NCBI RefSeq assembly: GCF_038632915.1
Contig: NZ_CP152050.1
Coordinates: forward strand, 237,501-301,500
Reading direction: 5' to 3'
Length of the DNA stretch: 64,000 nucleotides
From: Paenisporosarcina sp. FSL H8-0542
Lineage (GTDB): Bacteria > Bacillota > Bacilli > Bacillales_A > Planococcaceae
In this document: piece by piece, positions 1 to 11,071 of the stretch
How positions within the stretch are numbered: position 1 is the stretch's first letter
How the letters are laid out: each line of letters starts with the position of its first letter
The notes under the pieces: model-generated
What the model saw: the letters and a program-made list of their open reading frames with translations, nothing else
The model's database searches: none
What the model was told of the DNA's origin: nothing
Program-made: the position numbers and the translations under genes

Positions 1-2437
<2,437 letters not shown>

Positions 2438-2502
2438 ATGAATTTGAATGGTTTTCAATGACCCGTTTATCCAGTTTTGAGTGAACAAACACTCAAAAAA
2501 AA

Positions 2503-2619
<117 letters not shown>

Positions 2620-2639
2620 TTTTTTATTTATACTTTTAT

Positions 2640-2714
2640 TCCGAAGTAGCTCAGTGGTAGAGCAATCGGCTGTTAACCGATTGGTCGTAGGTTCGAGTCC
2701 TACCTTCGGAGCCA
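2640..2714 (+). tRNA. tRNA-Asn (GTT)
   Basis: Cloverleaf with acceptor TCCGAAG/CTTCGGA and anticodon loop CTGTTAA giving GTT. The T loop is TTCGAGT and CCA is encoded. First tRNA of the cluster after the 5S gene. Confidence 0.95.
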
Positions 2715-2727
2715 CTACTTTCTTCTT

Positions 2728-2800
2728 GCTTCCATAGCTCAGCAGGTAGAGTGCTTCCATGGTAAGGAAGAGGTCACCGGTTCGAGCCCGGTTGGAAGCT
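2728..2800 (+). tRNA. tRNA-Thr (GGT)
   Basis: Acceptor GCTTCCA pairs with TGGAAGC. The anticodon stem CTTCC/GGAAG encloses ATGGTAA, so the anticodon is GGT. The CCA end is not encoded (a T run follows). Confidence 0.92.
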
Positions 2801-2838
2801 TTTTTCCAAAAATACAGTACTCGTTTATCATACATATC

Positions 2839-2913
2839 GGCCCCTTGGTCAAGCGGTTAAGACACCGCCCTTTCACGGCGGTAACACGGGTTCGAATCCC
2901 GTAGGGGTCACCA
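2839..2913 (+). tRNA. tRNA-Glu (TTC)
   Basis: Acceptor GGCCCCT/AGGGGTC. The anticodon stem CCGCC/GGCGG encloses CTTTCAC, giving TTC. CCA is encoded. Confidence 0.95.
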
Positions 2914-3071
2914 TGAATTTCTTTTTACGTAACTTTAACCAGTTCGTAAAAAGGATCAAAAGCAAGTAGTTCTAGGAAACGAACGAATGAATGAGGGAAC
3001 GTACAAAAGTACGTGACTGAAATGAATGCGTGAGTTGACAACGAAATACGCCGCTTTTCATTCTTTTTACC

Positions 3072-3147
3072 GGAGGATTAGCTCAGCTGGGAGAGCATCT
3101 GCCTTACAAGCAGAGGGTCGGCGGTTCGAGCCCGTCATCCTCCACCA
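3072..3147 (+). tRNA. tRNA-Val (TAC)
   Basis: Acceptor GGAGGAT/ATCCTCC. The anticodon stem TCTGC/GCAGA encloses CTTACAA, giving TAC. CCA is encoded. A 158-bp spacer without any gene separates it from tRNA-Glu. Confidence 0.95.
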
Positions 3148-3169
3148 TTATTTTTATATGTTTACCCTT

Positions 3170-3253
3170 GGAGGGGTAGTGAAGTGGCTAAACACGACGG
3201 ACTGTAAATCCGTTCCTTCGGGTTCGGCGGTTCGAATCCGCCCCCCTCCACCA
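3170..3253 (+). tRNA. tRNA-Tyr (GTA)
   Basis: 84-nt class II tRNA with a long variable arm. Acceptor GGAGGGG/CCCCTCC, anticodon loop ACTGTAAAT giving GTA. CCA is encoded. Confidence 0.94.
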
Positions 3254-3271
3254 TTTTTTCGATTTTACTAA

Positions 3272-3346
3272 TGGGGTATAGCCAAGCGGTAAGGCAACGG
3301 ATTTTGATTCCGTCACGCCCTGGTTCGAATCCAGGTACCCCAGCCA
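3272..3346 (+). tRNA. tRNA-Gln (TTG)
   Basis: Acceptor TGGGGTA/TACCCCA. The anticodon stem ACGGA/TCCGT encloses TTTTGAT, giving TTG. CCA is encoded. Confidence 0.94.
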
Positions 3347-3358
3347 TAACACTTGTAC

Positions 3359-3431
3359 GAGCCATTAGCTCAGTTGGTAGAGCATCTGACTTTTAATCAG
3401 AGGGTCGTAGGTTCGAATCCTACATGGCTCA
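3359..3431 (+). tRNA. tRNA-Lys (TTT)
   Basis: Acceptor GAGCCAT/ATGGCTC. The anticodon stem TCTGA/TCAGA encloses CTTTTAA, giving TTT. CCA is not encoded. Confidence 0.94.
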
Positions 3432-3453
3432 TTTTTTTATTTAATCTTTTTTC

Positions 3454-3526
3454 GGGGCCTTAGCTCAGCTGGGAGAGCGCCTGCCTTGCACGCAGGAGGT
3501 CAGCGGTTCGATCCCGCTAGGCTCCA
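3454..3526 (+). tRNA. tRNA-Ala (TGC)
   Basis: Acceptor GGGGCCT/AGGCTCC. The anticodon stem CCTGC/GCAGG encloses CTTGCAC, giving TGC. CCA is not encoded. Last tRNA of the cluster. Confidence 0.94.
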
Positions 3527-3535
3527 TAATTGAAA

Positions 3536-3573
3536 AGGTGTTTGGAATATTTATATTCCAAACATCTTTTTTT
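3536..3573 (+). terminator. Intrinsic terminator of the rRNA-tRNA operon
   Basis: Long perfect stem (TGTTTGGAATAT / ATATTCCAAACA) followed by seven T, 10 bp after tRNA-Ala. It can also serve the convergent regulator gene that ends at 3592. Confidence 0.85.
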
Positions 3574-3591
3574 GTTTTTATGAAATCATGT

Positions 3592-4482
3592 TTATCCAAA
3601 ATAATGCGATGACAAGAGTTGAATGAACTCTTTCTCCAATTCCCCTTGTTTCTTTACGACAACATAGGTCGTGACTTTCGGTAATTCAAATAAATCAAAA
3701 TGGACATTCTTCAATCTGCCCTCCAGTAGTTCACGTCTGACAATAGAGTGAGGAAGGAATGAGATACCGAGCCCTTCCTGGATAAAACGTTTGGTGATAT
3801 GTGCTTGAGAGACTTTCATGGAACGCAAGCCGGTTACTTGTTTTCTTAACTTTATCAACACGTCATCCCAAAACACGGGGTGATGGTGGGTAAACAGTGT
3901 ATAAGTTTGTAAAAACTCCATTTCATCGTACGCAGGTCCACTTTCATCATCATAGATATCCACAGGAGCAATGAAAAGAAGAGGTTCTTCAAAAATTGGA
4001 ATCGATTCAATATGTTTATAAGTCGAATTTAATGCGGATATCCCCAAATGCACGTCTTCTTTATCCACAAGTTCTTCGATGAGGTGCGATTCTTCCACGC
4101 GAATCGTGATTTCTAAGTCTGGATGTTGCCGCATAAATGAACGCAGGATATGAGGTAATATGGTTTCTGCCAACAACGGAGAAATGGCAATGGTCCAATT
4201 CCTTCTAAACCCCTGTTTGTAAGCATGAATGGTTTGGATACTTTCTTCATATTGTTGAAGGAGTTTGTCTGCTTTATCCACAAATAATTTGCCAGCATCC
4301 GATAGCGTAACCCGGTTTTTGTTACGTTCAAATAAAGAAATTCCTAAAAATTCTTCCAACAATTTAATGTGCACGGAAACACTCGGTTGTGACATTAAAA
4401 GTTGCTCGGAAGTTTTACGGAAATTAAGCGTCTTGGCAGCTACACTGAATGTTTTTATCCATTGAATTTCAATAACAAACAC
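3592..4482 (-). CDS. citR: LysR-family regulator, CitR-like
   Basis: LysR-type transcription factor of about 296 residues, the usual family length. The N-terminal winged helix-turn-helix lies around residues 18-45 (motif SQPSVSVHIKLLEE), followed by a substrate-binding effector domain. It is divergent from citrate synthase with a 93-bp AT-rich gap, as in the citR-citA pair of Bacillus subtilis, so the inferred job is control of that gene. The open frame can begin at a GTG at 4482, but that GTG abuts its own Shine-Dalgarno (AGAGG). Alignment with family N-termini (Met-x-x-x-Trp) points instead to an ATT at 4473, six bases after AGAGGTG. The start is therefore uncertain. Confidence 0.85.
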   Translation of the reverse strand: MFVIEIQWIKTFSVAAKTLNFRKTSEQLLMSQPSVSVHIKLLEEFLGISLFERNKNRVTLSDAGKLFVDKADKLLQQYEESIQTIHAYKQGFRRNWTIAISPLLAETILPHILRSFMRQHPDLEITIRVEESHLIEELVDKEDVHLGISALNSTYKHIESIPIFEEPLLFIAPVDIYDDESGPAYDEMEFLQTYTLFTHHHPVFWDDVLIKLRKQVTGLRSMKVSQAHITKRFIQEGLGISFLPHSIVRRELLEGRLKNVHFDLFELPKVTTYVVVKKQGELEKEFIQLLSSHYFG

Positions 4483-4575
4483 CTCTATTTAAGAAAATTA
4501 ATTAAGTTAATTATAACTATTTAATTTTTATAATCAATTTGCCGACGTATACTTCTTTTATAGGAGGCGATCAGT

Positions 4576-5646
4576 ATGTTTCAAAAAGGTTTGAAAGACG
4601 TGGTGGCCGTTCACACGAAAATCGCATCGGTCGATGGAGACAAAGGTGAATTGCGCTACCGTGGAGAACTTGTGGATAAAATCATCCCAAATGCAACATT
4701 TGAACAGTTGTCCACATTTTTATGGACAGGAGAGAAGGAACCAGTTTCCTCATTACTGAAAGAAGGAAGAGTACTTCCTGAACATGTACTAAACCTAATG
4801 GGGAAATTGCCCATTGATTTACAAGTGATGGATGTATTGAAGGTAGCTGTTTCGGCTTACGGAACCCCGTCATTCCTGGGAAAATCAACATATGAACAAT
4901 CGGTTATTTTAACAGCTGCTCTTCCGGTAATCGTTGCTTTTTATTATCGAAGACAACAAGGATTGGAGCCTTTGTCTTCACTTGATAATCTCGGACATAC
5001 AGCCAACTTTTTATACTTGTTAACAGGGATATCCCCAACACCTGCACAAGTGGAAGCGCTTGAGACGTATTTGTTATTAACAATGGAGCATGGTTTGAAT
5101 GCATCGACGTTTGCTGCACGTGTCACCATCTCAACGGAGTCTGATATTCCATCTGCAATTGTATCTGCACTTGGGACGATGAAAGGTCCTTTACATGGAG
5201 GTGCTCCTTCAGGGGTGCTTGATTTATTAGATGAGATGCAGTCTCCCGAAGGTGTGCGTGCAGTCATAGAAGAAAAGCTAGCTAGAGGAGAACGCATAAT
5301 GGGGTTCGGTCACAGAATCTATAAAACGGAAGATCCACGTTCGATTGTGCTTCGTGAAAAATGTTTATCACTTCAAGGAGAAGATGCATGGCTTGATCTT
5401 GCTACTTTTGCTGAAAAAGAAATAATTCATCTGTTAAATGAACATAAACCTGGCCGCAAGCTGTATACCAATGTCGAGTTCTATGCAGCGGCCATCATGC
5501 GGGCCATTAATTTGGACCCGGCACTCTTTACACCTACCTTCAGTGTGGCTCGAATTGTCGGGTGGACTACCCATGCGATGGAACAAGCAGAAGATAACAC
5601 AATTTTCAGACCGCAGTCTGTATATATTGGAAAAACTTTTGTATGA
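4576..5646 (+). CDS. citA: Citrate synthase, minor CitA-type
   Basis: Condenses acetyl-CoA and oxaloacetate to citrate in the cytoplasm. At 356 residues it is the short bacterial form. Signature segments are visible: KGPLHGGAPSGVLDLL near residue 203 with an active-site His, GFGHRIYKTEDPRS near 245 with the second His, and NVEFYAAAIMRAI near 301. A clear Shine-Dalgarno (TAGGAGGCGA) precedes ATG 4576. It stands alone, divergent from a LysR regulator, unlike the main citZ gene that normally sits with icd and mdh. I therefore take it as the regulated second citrate synthase; a methylcitrate synthase activity cannot be excluded from sequence. Confidence 0.9.
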   Translation: MFQKGLKDVVAVHTKIASVDGDKGELRYRGELVDKIIPNATFEQLSTFLWTGEKEPVSSLLKEGRVLPEHVLNLMGKLPIDLQVMDVLKVAVSAYGTPSFLGKSTYEQSVILTAALPVIVAFYYRRQQGLEPLSSLDNLGHTANFLYLLTGISPTPAQVEALETYLLLTMEHGLNASTFAARVTISTESDIPSAIVSALGTMKGPLHGGAPSGVLDLLDEMQSPEGVRAVIEEKLARGERIMGFGHRIYKTEDPRSIVLREKCLSLQGEDAWLDLATFAEKEIIHLLNEHKPGRKLYTNVEFYAAAIMRAINLDPALFTPTFSVARIVGWTTHAMEQAEDNTIFRPQSVYIGKTFV

Positions 5647-5675
5647 TAGTGTAAAAGTTGTTGGGAGTGTGGAAT

Positions 5676-6260
5676 ATGAGCGTTTTATTAATGCATGATG
5701 ATGTGACGTTACGACCGATGCAAGAATCCGATATTGAAAGACTGTGGAAACTGACAACGTTCGAAACGTTTACTTTTATGCTTAATAAATTTCAACATAT
5801 GGAAGAGTTTGAAAAGTGGATGAGCTCCGGCTATGAAGATATGCAATTAACTGTTTCGACAATTGTTTTTGTTGCAGCGAACTCAAAAACGGATGAACTG
5901 TATGGTTCTACACGTATATATAACATTGACCATGCGAATAAAACATGTGAAATAGGCGGTACTTTTTATGGCAAACCATTTCAACGGACGCATATCAATA
6001 CGACAGCTAAGTGGCTGCTGCTCACATATGCCTTTGAAACGCTTGGCATGATTCGCGTTCAATTTAAAACAGATGAAGAAAATGTGGAGTCTCAAAAAGC
6101 GATTGAACGACTCGGAGCCCAAAAAGAAGGCATCTTACGAAATGAACGAATTCGCTCGACTGGAAAACCGCGCAATGCAGTTGTTTACTCAATCATTGAT
6201 AAAGAGTGGGCCAGCGTCAACAAAGGGTTGCAAGAAAAAATGAATAAATATTCAAAATGA
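5676..6260 (+). CDS. GNAT-family N-acetyltransferase (RimJ/RimL-like)
   Basis: 194 residues with the layout of the RimJ/RimL branch of GNAT enzymes, which acetylate protein N-termini or small molecules with acetyl-CoA. It has the opening strand DDVTLRPMQESDIERLW, a mid-protein segment around EIGGTFYGKPFQRTHINT, and the C-terminal ENVESQKAIERLGAQKEG segment typical of this branch. The start is the ATG at 5676 after GGGAGTG, not the earlier in-frame TTG. It follows citA by 29 bp and may be cotranscribed. The substrate is unknown. Confidence 0.85.
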   Translation: MSVLLMHDDVTLRPMQESDIERLWKLTTFETFTFMLNKFQHMEEFEKWMSSGYEDMQLTVSTIVFVAANSKTDELYGSTRIYNIDHANKTCEIGGTFYGKPFQRTHINTTAKWLLLTYAFETLGMIRVQFKTDEENVESQKAIERLGAQKEGILRNERIRSTGKPRNAVVYSIIDKEWASVNKGLQEKMNKYSK

Positions 6261-6327
6261 TGTGCAGTTGAGCCAAGTGTACCTCTTGATTTACAATAGA
6301 CCTAAGTAAATGGGGAGGTATAAAATA

Positions 6328-7233
6328 ATGAATAAATTAAATATATCTTTAATTGGGGTACCGATGGATTTGGGGCAAAATCGTCGTGGGGTTGATATGG
6401 GACCGAGTGCGATTCGTTACGCTGGCGTTGTTGAACGTTTAGAAGAGATTGGTCACACGGTAACAGACGAAGGCGATATCCAAATTGCAGCGGCAGAAAA
6501 AACTGCTCCAACGAATACAAATTTACGCAACTTAAAAGAAGTAACAGATGCAAGTACAACTTTAGCTAATAAAATCCATGATGTTATGGAAAATGGTCAA
6601 TTCCCGCTTATTCTAGGTGGAGATCATAGTATTGCCATTGGCACATTGGCTGGTTTAGGCGATCGTTATGAAAATCTAGGCGTTATCTGGTACGATGCGC
6701 ATGCAGATTTAAATACGGGAGATACGTCTCCATCTGGTAATATTCACGGAATGCCACTTGCAGTAAGTATTGGATTGGGCGATGAACAATTGGTGAATAT
6801 TCGTGGATTTGCACCAAAAATCAAGCCTGAAAATGTTGTCATTATCGGCGCACGTTCAATTGATCCTGGTGAGCGTGAGTTAATTAAAGAAAAAGGCATC
6901 AAAGTGTTCACGATGCATGATATCGATAAGCTTGGAATGACGGAAGTTATGGACAAAGCTATGTGGTATTTAAAAGATCGTGAAGTAGATGGTGTCCATT
7001 TATCACTTGATTTAGATGGAATTGATCCGATTTATACACCAGGTGTGGGAACTCCTGTACCGGGTGGAATCAGTTACCGCGAAAGTCATTTAGCGATGGA
7101 AATGCTGTATTCTGCAGACATAATCACATCAGCTGAATTCGTTGAAGTAAACCCGATTCTTGATGAGAAAAATAAAACAGCGGATGTAGCTGTAGCTTTG
7201 ATGGGCTCACTATTCGGCGAAAAATTATTATAA
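6328..7233 (+). CDS. rocF: Arginase
   Basis: Hydrolyses arginine to ornithine and urea, the first step of arginine catabolism, with a binuclear manganese centre. 301 residues, as in Bacillus RocF. Metal ligands are visible in [19 protein letters not shown] and SLDLDGIDP, and the loop [10 protein letters not shown] is the usual substrate loop. Start ATG 6328 follows the strong Shine-Dalgarno GGGGAGG; an earlier in-frame ATG at 6310 overlaps that site and is rejected. Flanked by its own terminator; no rocD/rocE genes adjoin it. Confidence 0.95.
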   Translation: MNKLNISLIGVPMDLGQNRRGVDMGPSAIRYAGVVERLEEIGHTVTDEGDIQIAAAEKTAPTNTNLRNLKEVTDASTTLANKIHDVMENGQFPLILGGDHSIAIGTLAGLGDRYENLGVIWYDAHADLNTGDTSPSGNIHGMPLAVSIGLGDEQLVNIRGFAPKIKPENVVIIGARSIDPGERELIKEKGIKVFTMHDIDKLGMTEVMDKAMWYLKDREVDGVHLSLDLDGIDPIYTPGVGTPVPGGISYRESHLAMEMLYSADIITSAEFVEVNPILDEKNKTADVAVALMGSLFGEKLL

Positions 7234-7243
7234 GTTAATATCG

Positions 7244-7288
7244 AACGGTTCAGCCTGGCATATGATGCTTAATGGTTGAACTGTTTTT
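7244..7288 (+). terminator. Intrinsic terminator of rocF
   Basis: Stem AACGGTTCA / TGAACTGTT with a loop of about 24 nt and a T run, 10 bp after the arginase stop. Confidence 0.75.
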
Positions 7289-7406
7289 GTATTTAATTTC
7301 ATGCCACTAATTGACATGAATGGCCGTCAACTTATAGGTAAGTTTTTAATTAATTGTAAGTATCTTGAAATATTTCTGATATAATATAAGGTATTGATAA
7401 AAAAGA

Positions 7407-7433
7407 TGAAACCTGTCTCAACTTTAATCCGTA
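7407..7433 (+). promoter_or_regulatory. SigW-type autoregulatory promoter
   Basis: TGAAAC at 7407-7412, 17-bp spacer, CGTA at 7430-7433. This matches the known SigW consensus (TGAAAC-N16/17-CGTA) and lies about 40 bp upstream of sigW, so the gene most likely activates itself. Confidence 0.85.
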
Positions 7434-7470
7434 TAAGTAAGACAGCCGCATGAGCGGAGGGGAAATCACC

Positions 7471-8034
7471 ATGGATGCTTTGGTCAACAAACGAATAAAA
7501 GAAGTATTAAAAGGCGATCAAAATGCATTCGCGGAGATTGTCGAGCTATACCAAGATAAATTATATCGTGTATGTTTTCGTATGCTTGGAAACAGGCATG
7601 AAGCGGAGGATATCGCACAGGAAGCATTTGTTCGTGCCTTTATTAACATCCATACGTTTGATACAAATCGAAAATTTTCAACTTGGTTATACCGAATTGG
7701 AACCAATTTGTGTATCGACCGTATAAGAAAGAAGAAACCGGATTATTACTTGGATGCAGAGGTTTCAGGTACAGAAGGTTTGAATATGTACTCGCAAATC
7801 GCTGCCTCAGAAGAATTGCCGGAAGATCAGGTAATGAAAATGGAAATGCAAGACCGTGTCCAATATGAAATCAGTCGCTTGCCGGATAAGTACCGCGCAG
7901 TGATTGTACTGAAATATATGGAGGATTTGCCGCTCCAGGAAATCAGTGACATTTTGGAAATGCCACTTGGAACTGTGAAAACCCGTATCCACAGAGGGCG
8001 CGAAGCGCTCAGAAAGCAATTGAGTAACATGTAG
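7471..8034 (+). CDS. sigW: ECF sigma factor SigW
   Basis: Extracytoplasmic-function sigma factor for the cell-envelope stress regulon. 187 residues. Sigma-2 region near residues 20-90 (EAEDIAQEAFVRAF), then a sigma-4 helix-turn-helix near 140-185 (LQEISDILEMPLGTVKTRIH). The ATG at 7471 follows GGAGGGG; a further upstream ATG at 7450 overlaps that ribosome site. It is followed after 12 bp by its anti-sigma gene and preceded by a matching ECF promoter. Downstream in the region lies cdaA, as in Bacillus subtilis. Confidence 0.95.
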   Translation: MDALVNKRIKEVLKGDQNAFAEIVELYQDKLYRVCFRMLGNRHEAEDIAQEAFVRAFINIHTFDTNRKFSTWLYRIGTNLCIDRIRKKKPDYYLDAEVSGTEGLNMYSQIAASEELPEDQVMKMEMQDRVQYEISRLPDKYRAVIVLKYMEDLPLQEISDILEMPLGTVKTRIHRGREALRKQLSNM

Positions 8035-8046
8035 GAGGGATTCACG

Positions 8047-8673
8047 ATGAACAAATGTCCAGAACATATCGTTCACTATATGCATGAATATTTGGATGGC
8101 GACATCAGTGGTGAACATGAGCAGGAGCTCAAATCCCATTTAGCCAGTTGTCCGTCTTGTCAACAGCACATGCATGAGTTAAGCAAAGTCGCTGCGTTCG
8201 TTCAGAGCGCTTCACATATTTCAGCACCGAATGGTTTTGTGGAAGGCGTGACGGCACGATTGCCAAAAGAAACATCAAAAGTTGGGATGAAACGCTGGTT
8301 CCACAGTCATCCACTACTGACTGCTGCAGCCTTGTTTATGATTCTGATGAGTGCTTCACTCTTCTCCAGTTATAACGATGACCAACATTTCTCGTTTACA
8401 AAACAACCAAATCTTGTGGTTGAAGGAGAAAAAGTAATCGTTCCTGCAGGAGAGATTGTCAAAGGGGACTTGGTTGTCAAAAACGGTGACCTTCAAATTG
8501 ATGGAGAAGTAGATGGGAATGTAACGGTAATCAATGGACAGTATATGGCATCAACAGCCAATGTGACAGGTGAAATAGAAGAAATCAATCAAGTGTTTGA
8601 TTGGCTTTGGTACAAAATTAAAGCAGGCGCAAAAGACGTCACGTCGCTTGTTGATGGAAAAGAAGATAAATAA
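8047..8673 (+). CDS. rsiW: Anti-sigma factor RsiW
   Basis: Membrane-spanning anti-sigma factor expected to hold SigW inactive until cleaved by regulated proteolysis. 208 residues. The N-terminal zinc anti-sigma domain has the His-x3-Cys-x2-Cys motif in KSHLASCPSCQQH (residues 28-40). One transmembrane segment (HPLLTAAALFMILMSASLF) lies near residues 88-106, followed by an extracytoplasmic domain with a repetitive IDGEVDGNVTVING stretch. Starts 12 bp after sigW with Shine-Dalgarno GGAGGG; transcription of the pair ends at the terminator at 8673. Confidence 0.93.
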   Translation: MNKCPEHIVHYMHEYLDGDISGEHEQELKSHLASCPSCQQHMHELSKVAAFVQSASHISAPNGFVEGVTARLPKETSKVGMKRWFHSHPLLTAAALFMILMSASLFSSYNDDQHFSFTKQPNLVVEGEKVIVPAGEIVKGDLVVKNGDLQIDGEVDGNVTVINGQYMASTANVTGEIEEINQVFDWLWYKIKAGAKDVTSLVDGKEDK

Positions 8674-8698
8674 GCCTACCCATTGAGGGTGGGCTTTT
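8673..8698 (+). terminator. Intrinsic terminator of sigW-rsiW
   Basis: Stem AGCCTACCC / GGGTGGGCT followed by TTTT, directly overlapping the rsiW stop codon. Confidence 0.85.
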
Positions 8699-8737
8699 GC
8701 TTTGTCTCTATTGAAAGGTAGGAGATAGGACGTGATT

Positions 8738-8821
8738 CCGGCTGCGAAATATGTGAACGCGAATAGAATTTGTGGAAAAGCGAATAGAAGTCCCCAAAAC
8801 ACGCATAGGCCAAAATCCATG
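8738..8821 (+). repeat. 21-bp periodic non-coding repeat (3 clear copies)
   Basis: GCGAATAG at 8759 and 8780 and a variant ACGCATAG at 8801 are exactly 21 bp apart, with A-rich ends to the units; a weaker unit may precede them. It lies between the rsiW terminator and cdaA. A similar 21-bp array with a GCGAAT core occurs near 56.8 kb. Function unknown. Confidence 0.6.
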
Positions 8822-8930
8822 CGCTATAAGTGTCAATCTTGCCTGAAGCGTTGCGCTATTAGGCAGAAGGCTGGATGTTTATGTTATACTGATTCCATAT
8901 GAATATGTGATGAAAAGTGGGGGATGCCAC

Positions 8931-9767
8931 ATGCCGTTTATTGACCAATTCACCGATTTGACGCCGGTAAACGTGCTCGTTAATATACTTGATGTGTTAC
9001 TCGTGTGGTTTGTCATTTATAAGATCTTCACTTTGATAAAAGGAACGAAAGCGGTCCAATTATTAAAAGGAATCTTTGTAATCATCATTGTCCGGGTGCT
9101 AACGCAAACAGTTGGATTGGATACACTTGGTTGGATGATGCAAAAAATCATTGACTGGGGCTTTCTTGCCATTATTATTATTTTCCAACCGGAGCTAAGA
9201 CGTGCACTCGAACAGATAGGTCGAGGTAAATTATTCGCCCGCACGAGCCTTCAAGAAGCAGAAGAGCAAAATCGATTAATTGAAGCCATGACGAAATCTG
9301 TAAGCTATATGGCAAAACGCCGAATTGGTGCGTTGATTTCGATTGAACGCGAGACAGGGTTAACGGAGTACATTGAAACGGGTATTAAAATGAACTCTGA
9401 AACTACATCGGAATTATTGATTAATATTTTCATACCGAATACGCCACTTCATGATGGAGCGGTTATTATGCAAAAAAATAAAATAGCGGCTGCTGCCTGT
9501 TATTTGCCGTTATCTGAAAGTCCATTCATTTCGAAAGAGCTTGGTACACGTCATCGTGCGGCACTGGGTATAAGCGAAGTGACGGATGCCATTACCATTA
9601 TTGTATCTGAGGAAACGGGAGCGGTTAGTTTAACGTCTAACGGAGACCTTCACAGAAATCTATCCATTGAAGAATTTGAAACACGCTTGCGTAAAGTGTG
9701 GTTTGGACCTGAACCTGAAATGGTTAGCACTTCTAAATGGACGTGGAGGGGGAAAAAGAATGGATAA
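8931..9767 (+). CDS. cdaA: Diadenylate cyclase CdaA
   Basis: Makes cyclic di-AMP from two ATP at the membrane. 278 residues: three transmembrane helices in residues 10-75, then the DAC catalytic domain with both signature motifs, HDGAVIM near residue 176 and GTRHRAALGISE near 208. Start ATG 8931 follows GTGGGGG; an upstream in-frame ATG at 8907 lacks a ribosome site. It overlaps cdaR by 8 bp and is followed by glmM, the conserved cdaA-cdaR-glmM operon that links c-di-AMP to cell-wall precursor synthesis. Confidence 0.95.
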   Translation: MPFIDQFTDLTPVNVLVNILDVLLVWFVIYKIFTLIKGTKAVQLLKGIFVIIIVRVLTQTVGLDTLGWMMQKIIDWGFLAIIIIFQPELRRALEQIGRGKLFARTSLQEAEEQNRLIEAMTKSVSYMAKRRIGALISIERETGLTEYIETGIKMNSETTSELLINIFIPNTPLHDGAVIMQKNKIAAAACYLPLSESPFISKELGTRHRAALGISEVTDAITIIVSEETGAVSLTSNGDLHRNLSIEEFETRLRKVWFGPEPEMVSTSKWTWRGKKNG

Positions 9768-11043
9768 AATGATGAATAGCCCTTGGTTTTTGAGAATCAC
9801 TGCGCTACTTCTTGCCATGCTTTTGTTCTTGACAATTAAATCCGATGAAGAAAGCTTGAATGCATCAACGAACGGGAACATGACGGATATTATTCGCGAT
9901 GTGCCGGTGGAAGTCTATTATGATGATGAGAACTTAGTGGTCACGGGAGTTCCAGAAACAGTTGATGTAACGATAGAAGGACCTACGTCGATTGTACAAT
10001 CAGCAAAACAGTTGCAAGATTTCACCGTCTTTGTGGATTTACGCAATTTGAATATGGGTCAGCATAATGTCATGCTCCAAGTGGAGAACGTGTCAGAAAA
10101 ACTTGAAGTCACCTTAGATCCTTCTTATATCGAAGTGAGTATTGAAGAGAAAATAACCCGGGAAATGCGGGTAGATGCTGAATTTAACGAACGATTGCTG
10201 GCTGAAGACTTTATCGTGACGGGCATGAAAACGAACCCTGAACGTGTATTGATAACGGGAGCGAAAAGTGTAGTTGAAAGCATCAGTTTTGTAAAAGCAA
10301 CTGTCGGGGGAGAGCCAGGACTCAATAAAACATTTACGCAAGAAGCGAGCGTAAAAGTATTGGATAAGGATTTATCCAAATTGAATGTGACCATTGAACC
10401 TGCTCAAGTGGACGTCACGGTTAACATTGAAGAATATAGCAAAGAGGTACCCATTGCTTTAAGGCAAATCGGGCCACCTAAAGAAGGCGTAATAATTAAT
10501 GATTTAACGCCATCATTTGAGTATGTACGTGTGTACGGAAACCGAGCGGTTGTCGATGCATTGGAGTCAATCAAGGTGGACGTAGATGTGAGTAAGCTTG
10601 AAGAATCAAAAGAACTCGCATTGAAATTACCGGTACCTAAAGGTGTGTCGAGACTTTCTGAATCTCAACTGGAAGTACTTGTTGATGTGACACCAGCACC
10701 TAAAGAAGAGTCGGTGGAAGAGTCCGGCCAAGTGCCAGCTGAAGAAGATAACGAAGTTAAAACAAAATCCCGTGAATTCGCGGATGTTAATGTAGAAGTC
10801 AAAGGGTTGAATGAAAAGGATCATTACGCATTCAGCCAACCTGAAAGTGGTCAAGTCCTCTTGACTGTACGAGGAGAAAGTCCATATATTGACACCTTGA
10901 GTGCGAAGGATTTTCAAGTATATGTAGATGCAAGCACAGCTGAAAACGGTGAAAATCTTTTGGTTGTCACCGTTGAAGGTCCTGAAAACGTGACTTGGAC
11001 GGTGTCTTCACCTTCTGTCACAGTGGATGTCGTGCGAGCTTAA
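9760..11043 (+). CDS. cdaR: CdaA regulatory protein CdaR (YbbR domains)
   Basis: Membrane-anchored regulator of the diadenylate cyclase. 427 residues: an N-terminal membrane anchor (residues 8-24, WFLRITALLLAMLLFLTI) then four YbbR-type extracellular domains, each with a pattern like VPVEVYYDDENLVVTGVPETV. The start is ATG 9760, placed within the end of cdaA after GGAGGGGG; the longer open frame upstream overlaps cdaA coding sequence and is not used. Translational coupling with cdaA is likely. Confidence 0.93.
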   Translation: MDKMMNSPWFLRITALLLAMLLFLTIKSDEESLNASTNGNMTDIIRDVPVEVYYDDENLVVTGVPETVDVTIEGPTSIVQSAKQLQDFTVFVDLRNLNMGQHNVMLQVENVSEKLEVTLDPSYIEVSIEEKITREMRVDAEFNERLLAEDFIVTGMKTNPERVLITGAKSVVESISFVKATVGGEPGLNKTFTQEASVKVLDKDLSKLNVTIEPAQVDVTVNIEEYSKEVPIALRQIGPPKEGVIINDLTPSFEYVRVYGNRAVVDALESIKVDVDVSKLEESKELALKLPVPKGVSRLSESQLEVLVDVTPAPKEESVEESGQVPAEEDNEVKTKSREFADVNVEVKGLNEKDHYAFSQPESGQVLLTVRGESPYIDTLSAKDFQVYVDASTAENGENLLVVTVEGPENVTWTVSSPSVTVDVVRA

Positions 11044-11071
11044 GTTTGGATTTGAAGGAGAGAATAGATAA

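Noticed and set aside
9667-9759. Upstream extension of cdaR
   Set aside because: It overlaps cdaA coding sequence; the ATG at 9760 has the ribosome site and begins the membrane anchor.
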